A stretch of 64,000 nucleotides of DNA from an uncultured Acidimicrobiaceae bacterium (GTDB lineage Bacteria; Actinomycetota; Acidimicrobiia; Spongiisociales; UBA5794). The translations under genes were made by a program, and so were the position numbers. Numbering within the stretch: position 1 is the first letter of the stretch; each line of letters starts with the position of its first letter. This document shows positions 34,401-41,778 of the stretch, piece after piece. The notes beneath the pieces are model-generated. The model was not told the origin of the DNA and did not search any database. It saw only the letters and a program-made list of their open reading frames with translations. The stretch is taken from contig CAMYMC010000005.1 of the NCBI GenBank assembly GCA_947259365.1, forward strand, positions 3,651-67,650, read 5' to 3'.

Positions 34401-34892
34401 ATGACCAAGCGCACATCGTTCGCAGCCATGAACTGCTCCCTGGCCCGGGCCCTCGACGTCGTCGGTGAATGGTGGACCCTTCTCGTCGTCCGCGAGGTCT
34501 ACTTCGGACGCCGCAGCTTCACCGAGATGCGCGACACGCTCGGCATCGCCCGCAACATCCTCTCCGACCGGCTTGCGTCTCTCGTCGCCGGCGGCGTCCT
34601 CGAACGCCGGACGGGGGGCTCGGACCTGCGGAGGAACGAGTATCACCTCACCGCCAAAGGCCGAGACCTCATCCCCGTTCTCGTCGTGCTCATGCGGTGG
34701 GGGGATCGGTGGGAGGACGACGGCACGGGTCCTCCTATCGTCCTCACCGACCGGGACACGGGAGCGGAACTCGAACCGGCCGTCGTCGACGCCGCCACCG
34801 GCAGGGAGATCGACGCCGGCACCATCGGAGTCCGACCGGGACCTGGGTTCCGCCCCGAGGCGTGGCCGGCGCCGGCCGCCGGACCGCGCTGA
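34401..34892 (+). CDS. HxlR-type winged-helix regulator
   Basis: A 163-aa transcription factor. The HxlR domain starts with NCSLARALDVVGEWWTLLVV (with the redox-type Cys near residue 13), then EVYFGRRSFTEMRDTLGIA, NILSDRLASLVAGGVLERR and YHLTAKGRDLIPVLVVLMRW. The ~50-residue C-terminal tail beyond this is extra. Many HxlR proteins use the N-terminal Cys to sense quinones, aldehydes or thiol stress. It is divergent from the molybdoenzyme gene with a palindrome between, so control of that gene and itself is likely. Confidence 0.9.
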   Translation: MTKRTSFAAMNCSLARALDVVGEWWTLLVVREVYFGRRSFTEMRDTLGIARNILSDRLASLVAGGVLERRTGGSDLRRNEYHLTAKGRDLIPVLVVLMRWGDRWEDDGTGPPIVLTDRDTGAELEPAVVDAATGREIDAGTIGVRPGPGFRPEAWPAPAAGPR

Positions 34893-34928
34893 CCCAGGCC
34901 CGGGCGTCTTCTCCGGTCCGTGCCGGGC

Positions 34929-35273
34929 TCAGGTGCGGGGGTGCGTCTCGGGAGCCGGCGCTCCGCAGAACTGGCAGGTGCTCCGGCCCCTGTCGATCAC
35001 CGCGTCGCACGCCGTGCAATGCGCCGCTCTCGTGACCGGGCTGTCGACCCGCTCGCTGAGCAACTGGATCCGGGCCCAGAGGTCATCGCTGGAGAAGCCG
35101 GCCTCTTCGAGCAGCTCCCAGATCGCCCCGATGACGATGTCGAGCCGGGAGACCCTGCCCTGGAGATCCTCGATGGAGCCCCGCCGGGTCTCCGAGTTGA
35201 TCGCAGCCGCCGTCCCCAGCCGGGACTCGTATGAGATCGACCGCTGGCCCGTGATGAAGCCACCGATGTCCAT
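34929..35273 (-). CDS. Zinc-ribbon protein of unknown function
   Basis: A 114-aa protein. The N-terminal part is polar (MDIGGFITGQRSISYESRLG), the middle is a predicted helical pair (IEDLQGRVSRLDIVIGAIWE, DDLWARIQLLSERVD), and the C-terminus holds a ribbon with two CxxC pairs (HCTACDAVIDRGRSTCQFCG). The ATG at 35273 is chosen; GTG at 35333 would add VLVGNTTRFKWPAGGTD and is also coding-like, so the start is open. Not recognised as a named family. A DNA- or ligand-binding adaptor is possible. Divergent from the alpha/beta hydrolase. Confidence 0.55.
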   Translation of the reverse strand: MDIGGFITGQRSISYESRLGTAAAINSETRRGSIEDLQGRVSRLDIVIGAIWELLEEAGFSSDDLWARIQLLSERVDSPVTRAAHCTACDAVIDRGRSTCQFCGAPAPETHPRT

Positions 35274-35390
35274 GAACCTTGCATCGGTGCCGCCAGCCGG
35301 CCACTTGAACCGGGTCGTGTTCCCGACGAGCACAGCCCACCGCCGCGGGCCTATCGTCGCGGAGAGGTGAATGCAGACGAGGGAGCAGCC

Positions 35391-36314
35391 GTGACCGCCC
35401 GCACCGACATCGACCCGGAGCACGTCGTTCTCATCGAGCCCGTCCCCGGCTCCGGGATCCCGGTCCATCTCATGTACGTCGAGACGATGGATGGGCTCTA
35501 TGCCCCGATCGGGCTCAGGAAGCCGCAGGGCGACGGGCCGTTCCCCATCGTCCTCCTCACCTCCGGCAACGGTGGAGGGGGAATGGCCTGGATACGCGAC
35601 GCCGTCGCCAACCGCGGCCTCGTCATGGAACGACTCCTCGATGCCGGTTACGCATGTGCCTGGCTGCGATACCGGACCGAAGTCGAGCTCGGTTACCACA
35701 ACGGCGGACGGCTCGTCCGGGACATCCGGCAGGGGCGGGGGCTGTTCAACCGTTCCCCTCTGGAGTACGAGGACGAGATCTCGATCATCGAGGACGTCAA
35801 GACGCTGCCGTTCGTCGACGGCGACCGGGTCGGGCTCGTCGGGATGAGCCACGGCGGCGAGATGGTGCTGAAGATCACCTCGGAGTATCACGGAGCCGCC
35901 GTCGGGGTCGCCAGCGAGCCCGCCGCCCACGAGTTCCTCGCCTTGACGCCGGACGAGACGGCGACCGTCAACGAGGAGACCCGACTGCGGAACATCGAGA
36001 ACATGCAGATGTTGGAGGTCGACAAGGTGCGGGGCCGGATCGACACCGCAATGGCCTCCGAGCGCATCGCGACCATCGAGACCCCGATCCTCGTCATGGG
36101 CCGCGAGACGGACCACCTCCAGGGGATCTTCCGGACCTCCTACGAGCTGCTCGCCGAGGCGGGAAAGGACGTGGAGTGGGTGTCCTACGACCACCCCCTC
36201 CACGGCTACATCTACCCGATGCGCGGCGATGACGGCGAGTACGAGGTCGACGCCGTCCAGGAGACGGCGATCGCAGGTGTCATCGCCTATCTCGACCGTT
36301 ACCTGAAGCCCTGA
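35391..36314 (+). CDS. Alpha/beta hydrolase (prolyl-oligopeptidase-like)
   Basis: A 307-aa hydrolase. After an N-terminal strand set (PEHVVLIEPVPGSGIPVHLM) come PFPIVLLTSGNGGGGMAWIR (oxyanion-hole side), the nucleophile in GLVGMSHGGEMVLKI (G-x-S-x-G) and the His in SYDHPLHGYIYPMRG. The catalytic Asp is likely in MGRETDHLQGIF. It fits the S9/dienelactone-hydrolase superfamily, acting on an ester or peptide. GTG 35391 lies 5 nt from GGGAG; GTG 35367 has no spacing to its GGAGAG, so it is less likely. It sits upstream of the Fe-S operon. Confidence 0.82.
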   Translation: MTARTDIDPEHVVLIEPVPGSGIPVHLMYVETMDGLYAPIGLRKPQGDGPFPIVLLTSGNGGGGMAWIRDAVANRGLVMERLLDAGYACAWLRYRTEVELGYHNGGRLVRDIRQGRGLFNRSPLEYEDEISIIEDVKTLPFVDGDRVGLVGMSHGGEMVLKITSEYHGAAVGVASEPAAHEFLALTPDETATVNEETRLRNIENMQMLEVDKVRGRIDTAMASERIATIETPILVMGRETDHLQGIFRTSYELLAEAGKDVEWVSYDHPLHGYIYPMRGDDGEYEVDAVQETAIAGVIAYLDRYLKP

Positions 36315-36337
36315 CCTACTGGTCGGGGGCAAGACGC

Positions 36338-36374
36338 TTCGACAAGGCGCAGCGCGTTCACCTACCGTGCCCGG
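36338..36374 (+). promoter_or_regulatory. Putative leaderless promoter of the QueG-like operon
   Basis: TTCGAC (36338-36343) and TACCGT (36363-36368) are separated by 19 nt. The ATG follows the second box by 6 nt without a ribosome site. Confidence 0.55.
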
Positions 36375-37271
36375 ATGGAAGCCAGCTCCCCGGCCGGCCT
36401 CGACGTGACGGACGTGGCGGCCCGAGCGCGAGCCACCGACGAGATCAAGCACGTCGGCCTCTCCGGCGGCGCATTGGTCGTCGGGGTCACCGCCGCTTCG
36501 GCCTTCAACGAGTTCGTGCCGCCGGGGCACCGGCCCACCGACTTCCTCCCCGGGGCGGAGAGCGTGGTCGTCGCCGGCTCCCCCGGGCCTGCAAACGCGG
36601 CGTGGCGGAGCCCCAACCGGCGGGTCATGGAGATCGCCGGCTACGACTTCCGTGAGAACGTGGCCTCGATCGTCATGGCCGAGCACATCGAGGCGACGTA
36701 CGGCTACCGGGCGATCCAGGGGCCGACCCTGCCGACGTCGGGTCAGCACCCCCCGCTGAGCATGATGCTCGCCGCGGTGCTCGCCGGGCTCGGCACCCGT
36801 TCCATCGCCGCCAACATCGTCCTCAACCCGACCTACGGCCTCCTCTACTACGCCGCCGCGGTCACCACGATGCCGCTGGAGCCCGACCATGTGCTCGAGG
36901 AGAACGTGTGCCCGGCCCGGTCGTGTGTGCGGCTCTACGAGCAGGAGGGGAGGACCCCGTGCATGGCGGTCTGCCCCGCAGACGAGGGCGGCTGCATCGA
37001 TGCGACGATCGAGGACGGGCGCATCGTGCACTCGTACTTCAACCGGGAGCGGTGCTCGACGAGGGCGATGAACTTCGGAATCAGGGGCCACATCAAGCAG
37101 CTCGAGATCCTCATGGACACCGATGACGCCGACGAGCGCCACGACCTCGTCTACTCCGACGACTTCCGCCGCAACCTCGCCGCCATCGGGAGGTACAAGG
37201 AGAGCGTCGCCCAGTGCTTCGAGTGCATGCGGGTCTGCCCGGTCGGGAGGTACAGGAGGAAGCTGAAGTGA
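36375..37271 (+). CDS. QueG/reductive-dehalogenase-like Fe-S protein (first of a pair)
   Basis: A 298-aa Fe-S protein. The N-terminal part resembles the epoxyqueuosine-reductase (COG1600) group: GALVVGVTAASAFNEFVPPG, HRPTDFLPGAESVVVAGSPG, AEHIEATYGYRAIQGPTLP. The C-terminus has two Cys sets, CPARSC with GRTPCMAVCPADEGGC, and CFECMRVCPVG, fitting two 4Fe-4S clusters though the spacing is not the classic ferredoxin one. The cobalamin-binding segments of QueG are not clear. It overlaps the second gene (GTGA), so both are co-translated. Role unknown, probably reductive. Confidence 0.7.
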   Translation: MEASSPAGLDVTDVAARARATDEIKHVGLSGGALVVGVTAASAFNEFVPPGHRPTDFLPGAESVVVAGSPGPANAAWRSPNRRVMEIAGYDFRENVASIVMAEHIEATYGYRAIQGPTLPTSGQHPPLSMMLAAVLAGLGTRSIAANIVLNPTYGLLYYAAAVTTMPLEPDHVLEENVCPARSCVRLYEQEGRTPCMAVCPADEGGCIDATIEDGRIVHSYFNRERCSTRAMNFGIRGHIKQLEILMDTDDADERHDLVYSDDFRRNLAAIGRYKESVAQCFECMRVCPVGRYRRKLK

Positions 37272-38131
37272 GCGGGGACGAGTTCGACACGGTCGCCGTC
37301 AAGGCTGCGATCCTCGATCTCGCCCTGAAACGGGGAGCGCTGGCGGCGGGTGTCGGTGATCCGGCCCTCCTCGAGGACGCAGCGCCCGGTCAGCGACCTA
37401 CCGACGTGCTACCCGGGACGAAGGCGCTCATCGTCCTGGGAGGCTCGGCTCCGAGGGCGGGCGAATGGCACAGCCCGCGCCCCGAGCTCATGGAGACGGT
37501 GGGGACGGCCGACCGGATGAACACGCTCGGCAACTCCATCGCCCGCCACATCGAGACGACGTACGGGTACTACGCGCTCAACGTGCCGACCGCGACCGAC
37601 CACGCCGACAAGGCGTTCCTCGATTTCACCGAGGCGGCCGTGGCCGCCGGAGTGGGGGCGAGAAGCCTCGCCGGCCCGGCGCTACACCCGGTCCACGGCT
37701 TCATGTACCTCGCAGTGATCCTCACCTCGCTTCCGCTTCCCCCGGACACCCCGATCGCGGACCCGGTGTGCCCGGCGCCTTCGTGCGTGGAGATGTGGGA
37801 CTCGGTCGGCACGACGCCGTGTCTGTCGACCTGTCCCATCGACGCCGGTGGCTGCCTCGGCGGCGAGCTCTCCGGGGGCCGCGTCGTCTCACGGAGATAC
37901 GACAGAGACCGGTGCGAGCGCAGGGTGTACCACTACTGGGTGCCCGGATACCAGGCGGCGCTGGAGCGGGCTCTCAACGAGGACGACCCGGACCGGCGCA
38001 AGATGGTGCTCTACGGCAGCTTCTTCACGCGGACGATGTGGTCGATCACGTACTCGAACGTCTCCCAGGGCCAGTGCTTCGAATGCATGCGGGTGTGCCC
38101 GGTGGGGTCCGAGGAGAGGGCACTGCTTTGA
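37268..38131 (+). CDS. QueG/reductive-dehalogenase-like Fe-S protein (second of a pair)
   Basis: A 287-aa paralogue of the preceding gene with the same landmarks: GALAAGVGDPALLEDAAPG, QRPTDVLPGTKALIVLGGSA, IARHIETTYGYYALNVPTA, CPAPSCVEMWDSVGTTPC then STCPIDAGGC, and CFECMRVCPVGSEERALL. The GTG at 37268 overlaps the first gene; the stop overlaps the next gene's TTG. The pair suggests a heterodimer. Its divergence from the first copy is large, so the duplication is old. Confidence 0.7.
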   Translation: MSGDEFDTVAVKAAILDLALKRGALAAGVGDPALLEDAAPGQRPTDVLPGTKALIVLGGSAPRAGEWHSPRPELMETVGTADRMNTLGNSIARHIETTYGYYALNVPTATDHADKAFLDFTEAAVAAGVGARSLAGPALHPVHGFMYLAVILTSLPLPPDTPIADPVCPAPSCVEMWDSVGTTPCLSTCPIDAGGCLGGELSGGRVVSRRYDRDRCERRVYHYWVPGYQAALERALNEDDPDRRKMVLYGSFFTRTMWSITYSNVSQGQCFECMRVCPVGSEERALL

Positions 38132-38490
38132 CCGAGCCATCCGGGCCTGCCGATCGCGGCGAGTTCGCCGGCTTCCACGTCGTCGACCCCGAGCTGTACG
38201 CCCGGCACCGCGACGAGGTGGTGCGGATGTCGACCTCCCACCAGGTCGACATCAACGAGTTCCTCCCCGGCGACGTTCGCAAGCGCGGACTGTCGGACGC
38301 CGAGATCGCCGAGCGCCTCGGTCTCGACGTTCGCGACGTCACCGAGATACGCGTCGTCGCCGAGCACGACGAGTACGGCATCGAGGAGTACGAGGCCTCC
38401 GCGAGGTTCAAAGACGCCGCAGCAGCGTCCTATGTCGAGCGCGGAGTCAGGAACCTCTATGAGGGCCGCCCCCCGCCGACGAGACGCTGA
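38128..38490 (+). CDS. Small unknown protein ending the Fe-S operon
   Basis: A 120-aa soluble protein starting at TTG 38128 (overlap TTGA with the previous stop). GAGGAGAGGG lies 7 nt upstream. The middle has a helix-turn-helix-like run (LSDAEIAERLGLDVRDVTEI) between FHVVDPELYARHRDEVVRMS and EYEASARFKDAAAASYVERG. No family recognised. Its strict coupling to the two Fe-S genes suggests a subunit, regulator or maturation partner. The gap after it holds only decayed sequence. Confidence 0.65.
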   Translation: MTEPSGPADRGEFAGFHVVDPELYARHRDEVVRMSTSHQVDINEFLPGDVRKRGLSDAEIAERLGLDVRDVTEIRVVAEHDEYGIEEYEASARFKDAAAASYVERGVRNLYEGRPPPTRR

Positions 38491-38610
38491 GGGGACACGC
38501 GCCAGAGCGTCCACGTGTTGGGCATCGGCAGCGCGGTGCGCTCGTCGATTGCCTGGGCGGCGGGTGAACCGGGATCGGGCCACAGGAGGAAGCGCGATCT
38601 GCCGCCCCGG

Positions 38611-38890
38611 TCACCTCGACGAGGCGACGGGTCGGGCGAAGAGCTCGGGCTCGCTGACGCCGAGACTGTCCCCGACGCGCCCGATCATCACGAATGTCGT
38701 GATGAGGGCGGCGAGCTCGAGGAGCTGCCCGTCGTCCCAGTTCGCCTTGAGCGGGTCCAGATGTCGTCGCCGACGCGCTGTCCCGGGCGGCCGGGGCGGG
38801 CGAGGTCGCCGACGAGGCGCTCGACGCCCGAGCCGACCTCCTCATCGGTCTCGTCCTCGGCCTCAACATCGCGGCGAGAGGGGGCGCATC
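38611..38890 (-). pseudogene. Decayed carboxymuconolactone-decarboxylase-like remnant
   Basis: Within the 474-bp gap between 38490 and 38965, the minus strand reads ERLVGDLARPGRPGQRVGDD then IWT, and after a one-base shift near 38757 continues as LKANWDDGQLLELAALITTF, VMIGRVGDSLGVSEPELFA, stop at 38611. That is the C-terminal pattern of the CMD/AhpD fold (W-D-x-x-Q-L-L-E-L). The N-terminal part and start are missing and no single frame covers it. The rest of the gap shows nothing recognisable. Confidence 0.45.
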
Positions 38891-38964
38891 CCGGGGGGAG
38901 GTCGACCGGCCTGCTGGCCGCGGCTCGTCACCAGCTACAGGCCTGGCGGATCGAACCCTGAGCC

Positions 38965-39468
38965 TCAATCGGCCACGGCGGGGAGATGAGGCGAGCCGCG
39001 GTGGGCGTCGCGGACGCGTTCTGCGGTCTTCGCCGCGAACCGGCTGATCCGCTCCGGAGAGAACCCGAGTTGGCGCAACGCCGCGCCCGCGTCGAACACC
39101 TCCGTGTACTCGGCGATGAGCCCACCGTCGAGGACGAACCGGCTCATGCCCTCGAACACCACCCTGCGGCCTCTCGCGTCGGGCAGCGTCGATTCGTAGC
39201 TGAACGTGTACCGGGCGTAGCCGACGGAACCGTCTGTGACCGGGTCCCGCATGTCCCAGACGAAGTCGACGGCGGCGCCGTGGAAGTGCTCGACGACCAT
39301 CCGGGCGATGGCGGGACGTCCCCGGAAGGGCCCGTAGAACCCATCGTGGTAGACACCGTCCGCGGTGAACAATGAGGCGAGCAGCTCACCGTCACCGGTC
39401 TCAACCGCGGTGGCGAACTCGCCGGCGAGCGCCGCGAACCACCCCGGCCCATTTCCATCGCCGCCCAT
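38965..39468 (-). CDS. SnoaL-like (NTF2 fold) protein
   Basis: A 167-aa NTF2-fold protein: PGWFAALAGEFATAVETGDG then LLASLFTADGVYHDGFYGPF, RGRPAIARMVVEHFHGAAVD, GYARYTFSYES and RVVFEGMSRFVLDGGLIAEY. The pattern resembles limonene-epoxide-hydrolase/SnoaL proteins and steroid-isomerase-like enzymes. ATG 39468 has GAGGGG 4-5 nt upstream; TTG 39480 overlaps the ligase stop and could be used instead. It follows the acyl-CoA ligase directly, so they form an operon; it might act on that pathway's substrate. Confidence 0.72.
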   Translation of the reverse strand: MGGDGNGPGWFAALAGEFATAVETGDGELLASLFTADGVYHDGFYGPFRGRPAIARMVVEHFHGAAVDFVWDMRDPVTDGSVGYARYTFSYESTLPDARGRRVVFEGMSRFVLDGGLIAEYTEVFDAGAALRQLGFSPERISRFAAKTAERVRDAHRGSPHLPAVAD

Positions 39469-39476
39469 GTGACCCC

Positions 39477-41096
39477 TCAATCTTCGAGCACCATCTCCGC
39501 GTACCGGTCCCGCAGGACCTTCTTGTCGAACTTGCCCGTTCCCGTCTTGGGGATCTCGTCGATGAAGACGATCTCATCGGGCAGCCACCACTTGACGACC
39601 CGGTGGCCGAGGTGCTCGAGAAGCTCCTCCTTCGTCGTCTCCACGCCGGGCCGGAGAACGACGGCGGCGAGCGGACGTTCTTGCCACTTGACGTGTTTGA
39701 CGGCGACGACGGCCGCCTCCGCTACTGCCGGGTGGGCGGCGAGCTCACGCTCGAGGTCGAGCGACGAGATCCACTCTCCGCCGGACTTGATGACGTCCTT
39801 CGCCCTGTCGGTGATCCGGATGAATCCATCCGGATCGATGGTGCAGACGTCACCGGTTCGCATCCAGCCCTCGCTGAACGTCTGCGGGGTGCGGGGGTCG
39901 TCGAGGTATTCGGCGGCGATCCACGGGCCGCGGATCAGCAGCTCACCGAACGCCTCCCCGTCGTGGGGCAACTCCTCGCCGGCCTCGTCGACGATCTTCA
40001 CCTCGAGTCCCGGGATCGTCCGCCCCGCCGTCTCGAGGTAATCGAGCTGTCGCTCGAATTCCCAGTCCTCCATGTGCGGCGCGAGGAGCGCCATGGAGGC
40101 GACCGGGTTCGTCTCGGTCATTCCCCATCCCTGCACGACGCGGATCCCGACGTTGCGCCCGTACCAGTCGATCATCGCCCGTGGCACCGCCGAACCGCCG
40201 CAGAGGAAGGCCCGGATCGAGGAGATGTCGAGGTCGGGGTGGTCCATGAGATGCTGCTGGATGCCGCCCCACACGGTGGGGACCCCGGCCGAGAACGTCA
40301 CCTGCTCGGCGGCGAACAGGTCGATGAGACCCTGCGCGGAGAGGTCCGGGCCCGGATAGGTGAGCTTGGCGCCCCTCGTCACCGCCATGAACGGGAAGCC
40401 CCAGGCCGCGGCGTGGAACATCGGCACGACGGGGAGGACGTTGTCGATGGCCGCGATCGGGAAGTTGGCGAGGTTGGAGAGGGTGTGGAGGTAGGTCGAG
40501 CGCTGGGTGTAGGCGACACCCTTGGGGTTGCCGGTCGTCCCCGAGGTGTAGCAGTACATCATCGGCGATCGCTCGTCGAGGAGGGGCCACGACCCCCAAG
40601 GCTCGGCGTCGGCGATGAGGTCCTCGTAGGCGATCGTGTTGGGGAGCGACGTGTCGCCGGCGTCTGCGCCCATGACGACGAAGCGCGTCACCGTGTCGAG
40701 TCCGTCGGCGAACCGCTCGACGAGGGGGACGAGGTCGGGATCGATGAAGATCACCTGGTCTCGGGCATGGTTGACGATGTAGGCCAGCTGGTCAGGGAAC
40801 AGCCGGATGTTGAGGGTGTGGCACACCACGCCGGTATTGGCCGTCGCCCAGTAGAGCTCGTGGTGGCGCAGGTTGTTCCACGCGAACGTCCCGATGACGT
40901 CGCCGGGTGAGAGCCCGAGCTTCGTCTTCATCGCCGTGGCCAGACGACGGATCCTGGCATCGGTCTCTGCGTAGGTGGCCCTCACGATGGACCGGTCGAA
41001 CTCGACCGACACGACTTCCTGGCCCGGGTGATGGCTCACGGCGTGCTGGTAGAGGGTCGACAGCAGCAGGGGGAAGTCGTCCATCATGTGCGGCAT
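39477..41096 (-). CDS. Acyl-CoA synthetase (AMP-forming, long/medium-chain type)
   Basis: A 539-aa ANL-superfamily ligase that activates a carboxylic acid with ATP and CoA. Motifs: P-loop-like [21 protein letters not shown]5 [14 protein letters not shown]7 [21 protein letters not shown], then [20 protein letters not shown] and the C-terminal Lys in [15 protein letters not shown]. The length and GEWISS core fit fatty-acyl-CoA synthetases (FadD-like). ATG 41096 has GAGAGGAGG ~8 nt upstream; a TACCTT box lies ~30 nt before it. Co-transcribed with the SnoaL-like gene. Confidence 0.9.
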   Translation of the reverse strand: MPHMMDDFPLLLSTLYQHAVSHHPGQEVVSVEFDRSIVRATYAETDARIRRLATAMKTKLGLSPGDVIGTFAWNNLRHHELYWATANTGVVCHTLNIRLFPDQLAYIVNHARDQVIFIDPDLVPLVERFADGLDTVTRFVVMGADAGDTSLPNTIAYEDLIADAEPWGSWPLLDERSPMMYCYTSGTTGNPKGVAYTQRSTYLHTLSNLANFPIAAIDNVLPVVPMFHAAAWGFPFMAVTRGAKLTYPGPDLSAQGLIDLFAAEQVTFSAGVPTVWGGIQQHLMDHPDLDISSIRAFLCGGSAVPRAMIDWYGRNVGIRVVQGWGMTETNPVASMALLAPHMEDWEFERQLDYLETAGRTIPGLEVKIVDEAGEELPHDGEAFGELLIRGPWIAAEYLDDPRTPQTFSEGWMRTGDVCTIDPDGFIRITDRAKDVIKSGGEWISSLDLERELAAHPAVAEAAVVAVKHVKWQERPLAAVVLRPGVETTKEELLEHLGHRVVKWWLPDEIVFIDEIPKTGTGKFDKKVLRDRYAEMVLED

Positions 41097-41188
41097 CGGT
41101 GTCCTCCTCTCGCACGGCCTCAAGGTAACGGGACTCGCGGTGCTCTGCAGGTGGTTCTTCCCGGGGGCGGGGCTGCGGTCGCCGCTCG

Positions 41189-41200
41189 TAGACTCGCGCC
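41189..41200 (+). promoter_or_regulatory. Putative leaderless promoter (-10 box) of the TIGR03792-like gene
   Basis: TAGACT at 41189-41194 precedes the GTG at 41201 by 6 nt; no ribosome site. Confidence 0.5.
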
Positions 41201-41491
41201 GTGGTCATCGAGTTCCTGACCTTCGCCGTCGATCTCGCCGACCAGGAGGATTGGCTCGCCGTCGAGGAAGGCGAGTGGAGCCGCTTCCTCGAGACGCGGC
41301 CCGGCTTCGTCCGCAAGGAGATGTGGCGCAGTCGCGACGACCCTGACACCGTCCATGCGGTGATCTGGTGGGACAGCGTCGAGTCGTGGAAGGCCATCAC
41401 GCCCGACGAGGTGCGGGCGGTCGACGAGCGCATGGGTCGCTGGCTCAGGGAGCCAACGTGCCGCAGCTACGACGTCGTCCGCGAGACCTGA
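41201..41491 (+). CDS. Small ferredoxin-fold protein, TIGR03792-like
   Basis: A 96-aa protein. MVIEFLTFAVDLADQEDWLA then FLETRPGFVRKEMWRSRDDP and HAVIWWDSVESWKAITPDEV match the TIGR03792 group, one-domain alpha/beta-barrel (monooxygenase-like) proteins of unknown function. The GTG start sits 6 nt after a -10-like box. No partner gene. Confidence 0.72.
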   Translation: MVIEFLTFAVDLADQEDWLAVEEGEWSRFLETRPGFVRKEMWRSRDDPDTVHAVIWWDSVESWKAITPDEVRAVDERMGRWLREPTCRSYDVVRET

Positions 41492-41506
41492 GACGACCCC
41501 AGGCCC

Positions 41507-41632
41507 TCAATCCTGGCCGTGCTCGAACAGGGTGAGCTGCATCCCGTCCGGGGCGCGCACCCGGGCGCTGCGGCTCCCCCACGGCGTGGCGAGAGGGCCA
41601 CCGAGGTGCTGGGCGCCGGTTTCGGTCACCAA
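41507..41632 (-). pseudogene. C-terminal VOC-domain remnant
   Basis: The minus strand ends with GGPLATPWGSRSARVRAPDG then MQLTLFEHGQD, stop at 41507, the closing strands of a glyoxalase/VOC protein. Upstream of about 41632 the frame no longer fits the family. Only the last ~40 residues remain. Confidence 0.45.
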
Positions 41633-41644
41633 CGATGAGCCCGA

Positions 41645-41740
41645 GGCCGTCCGTGGGCGCCACGGAACTTCACGACGATGGACCCCGACGGGAACGGTGT
41701 CGCGGTCTGCGAGTTCGTCGGGGCCGGAATGCCGACACGC
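41645..41740 (+). pseudogene. Second VOC-like remnant, opposite strand
   Basis: One plus-strand frame reads GRPWAPRNFTTMDPDGNGVA then VCEFVGAGMP, again a VOC C-terminal strand (D-P-D-G-N). It has no start and no N-terminal domain. It converges with the fragment at 41507-41632; together they fill the gap before the transporter. Confidence 0.35.
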
Positions 41741-41766
41741 CGGGTGCCCCACAGGCGGGGTCCCGG

Positions 41767-41778
41767 TACAGTGACCCG
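41767..41778 (+). promoter_or_regulatory. Putative leaderless promoter (-10 box) of the MFS gene
   Basis: TACAGT at 41767-41772 precedes GTG 41779 by 6 nt. The 15-nt string GGTACAGTGACCCGG also occurs before the radical SAM gene (from 9283). Confidence 0.5.

Noticed and set aside
35274-37142. Long minus-strand extension of the zinc-ribbon gene
   Set aside because: It runs antisense through the hydrolase and the first Fe-S gene; only the last 114-134 codons look coding.
38515-38961. Plus-strand open frame of 148 codons in the gap
   Set aside because: No ribosome site or family pattern; the minus strand carries the CMD remnant instead.
39372-40910. 512-codon plus-strand open frame
   Set aside because: Shadow of the acyl-CoA synthetase; no motif.
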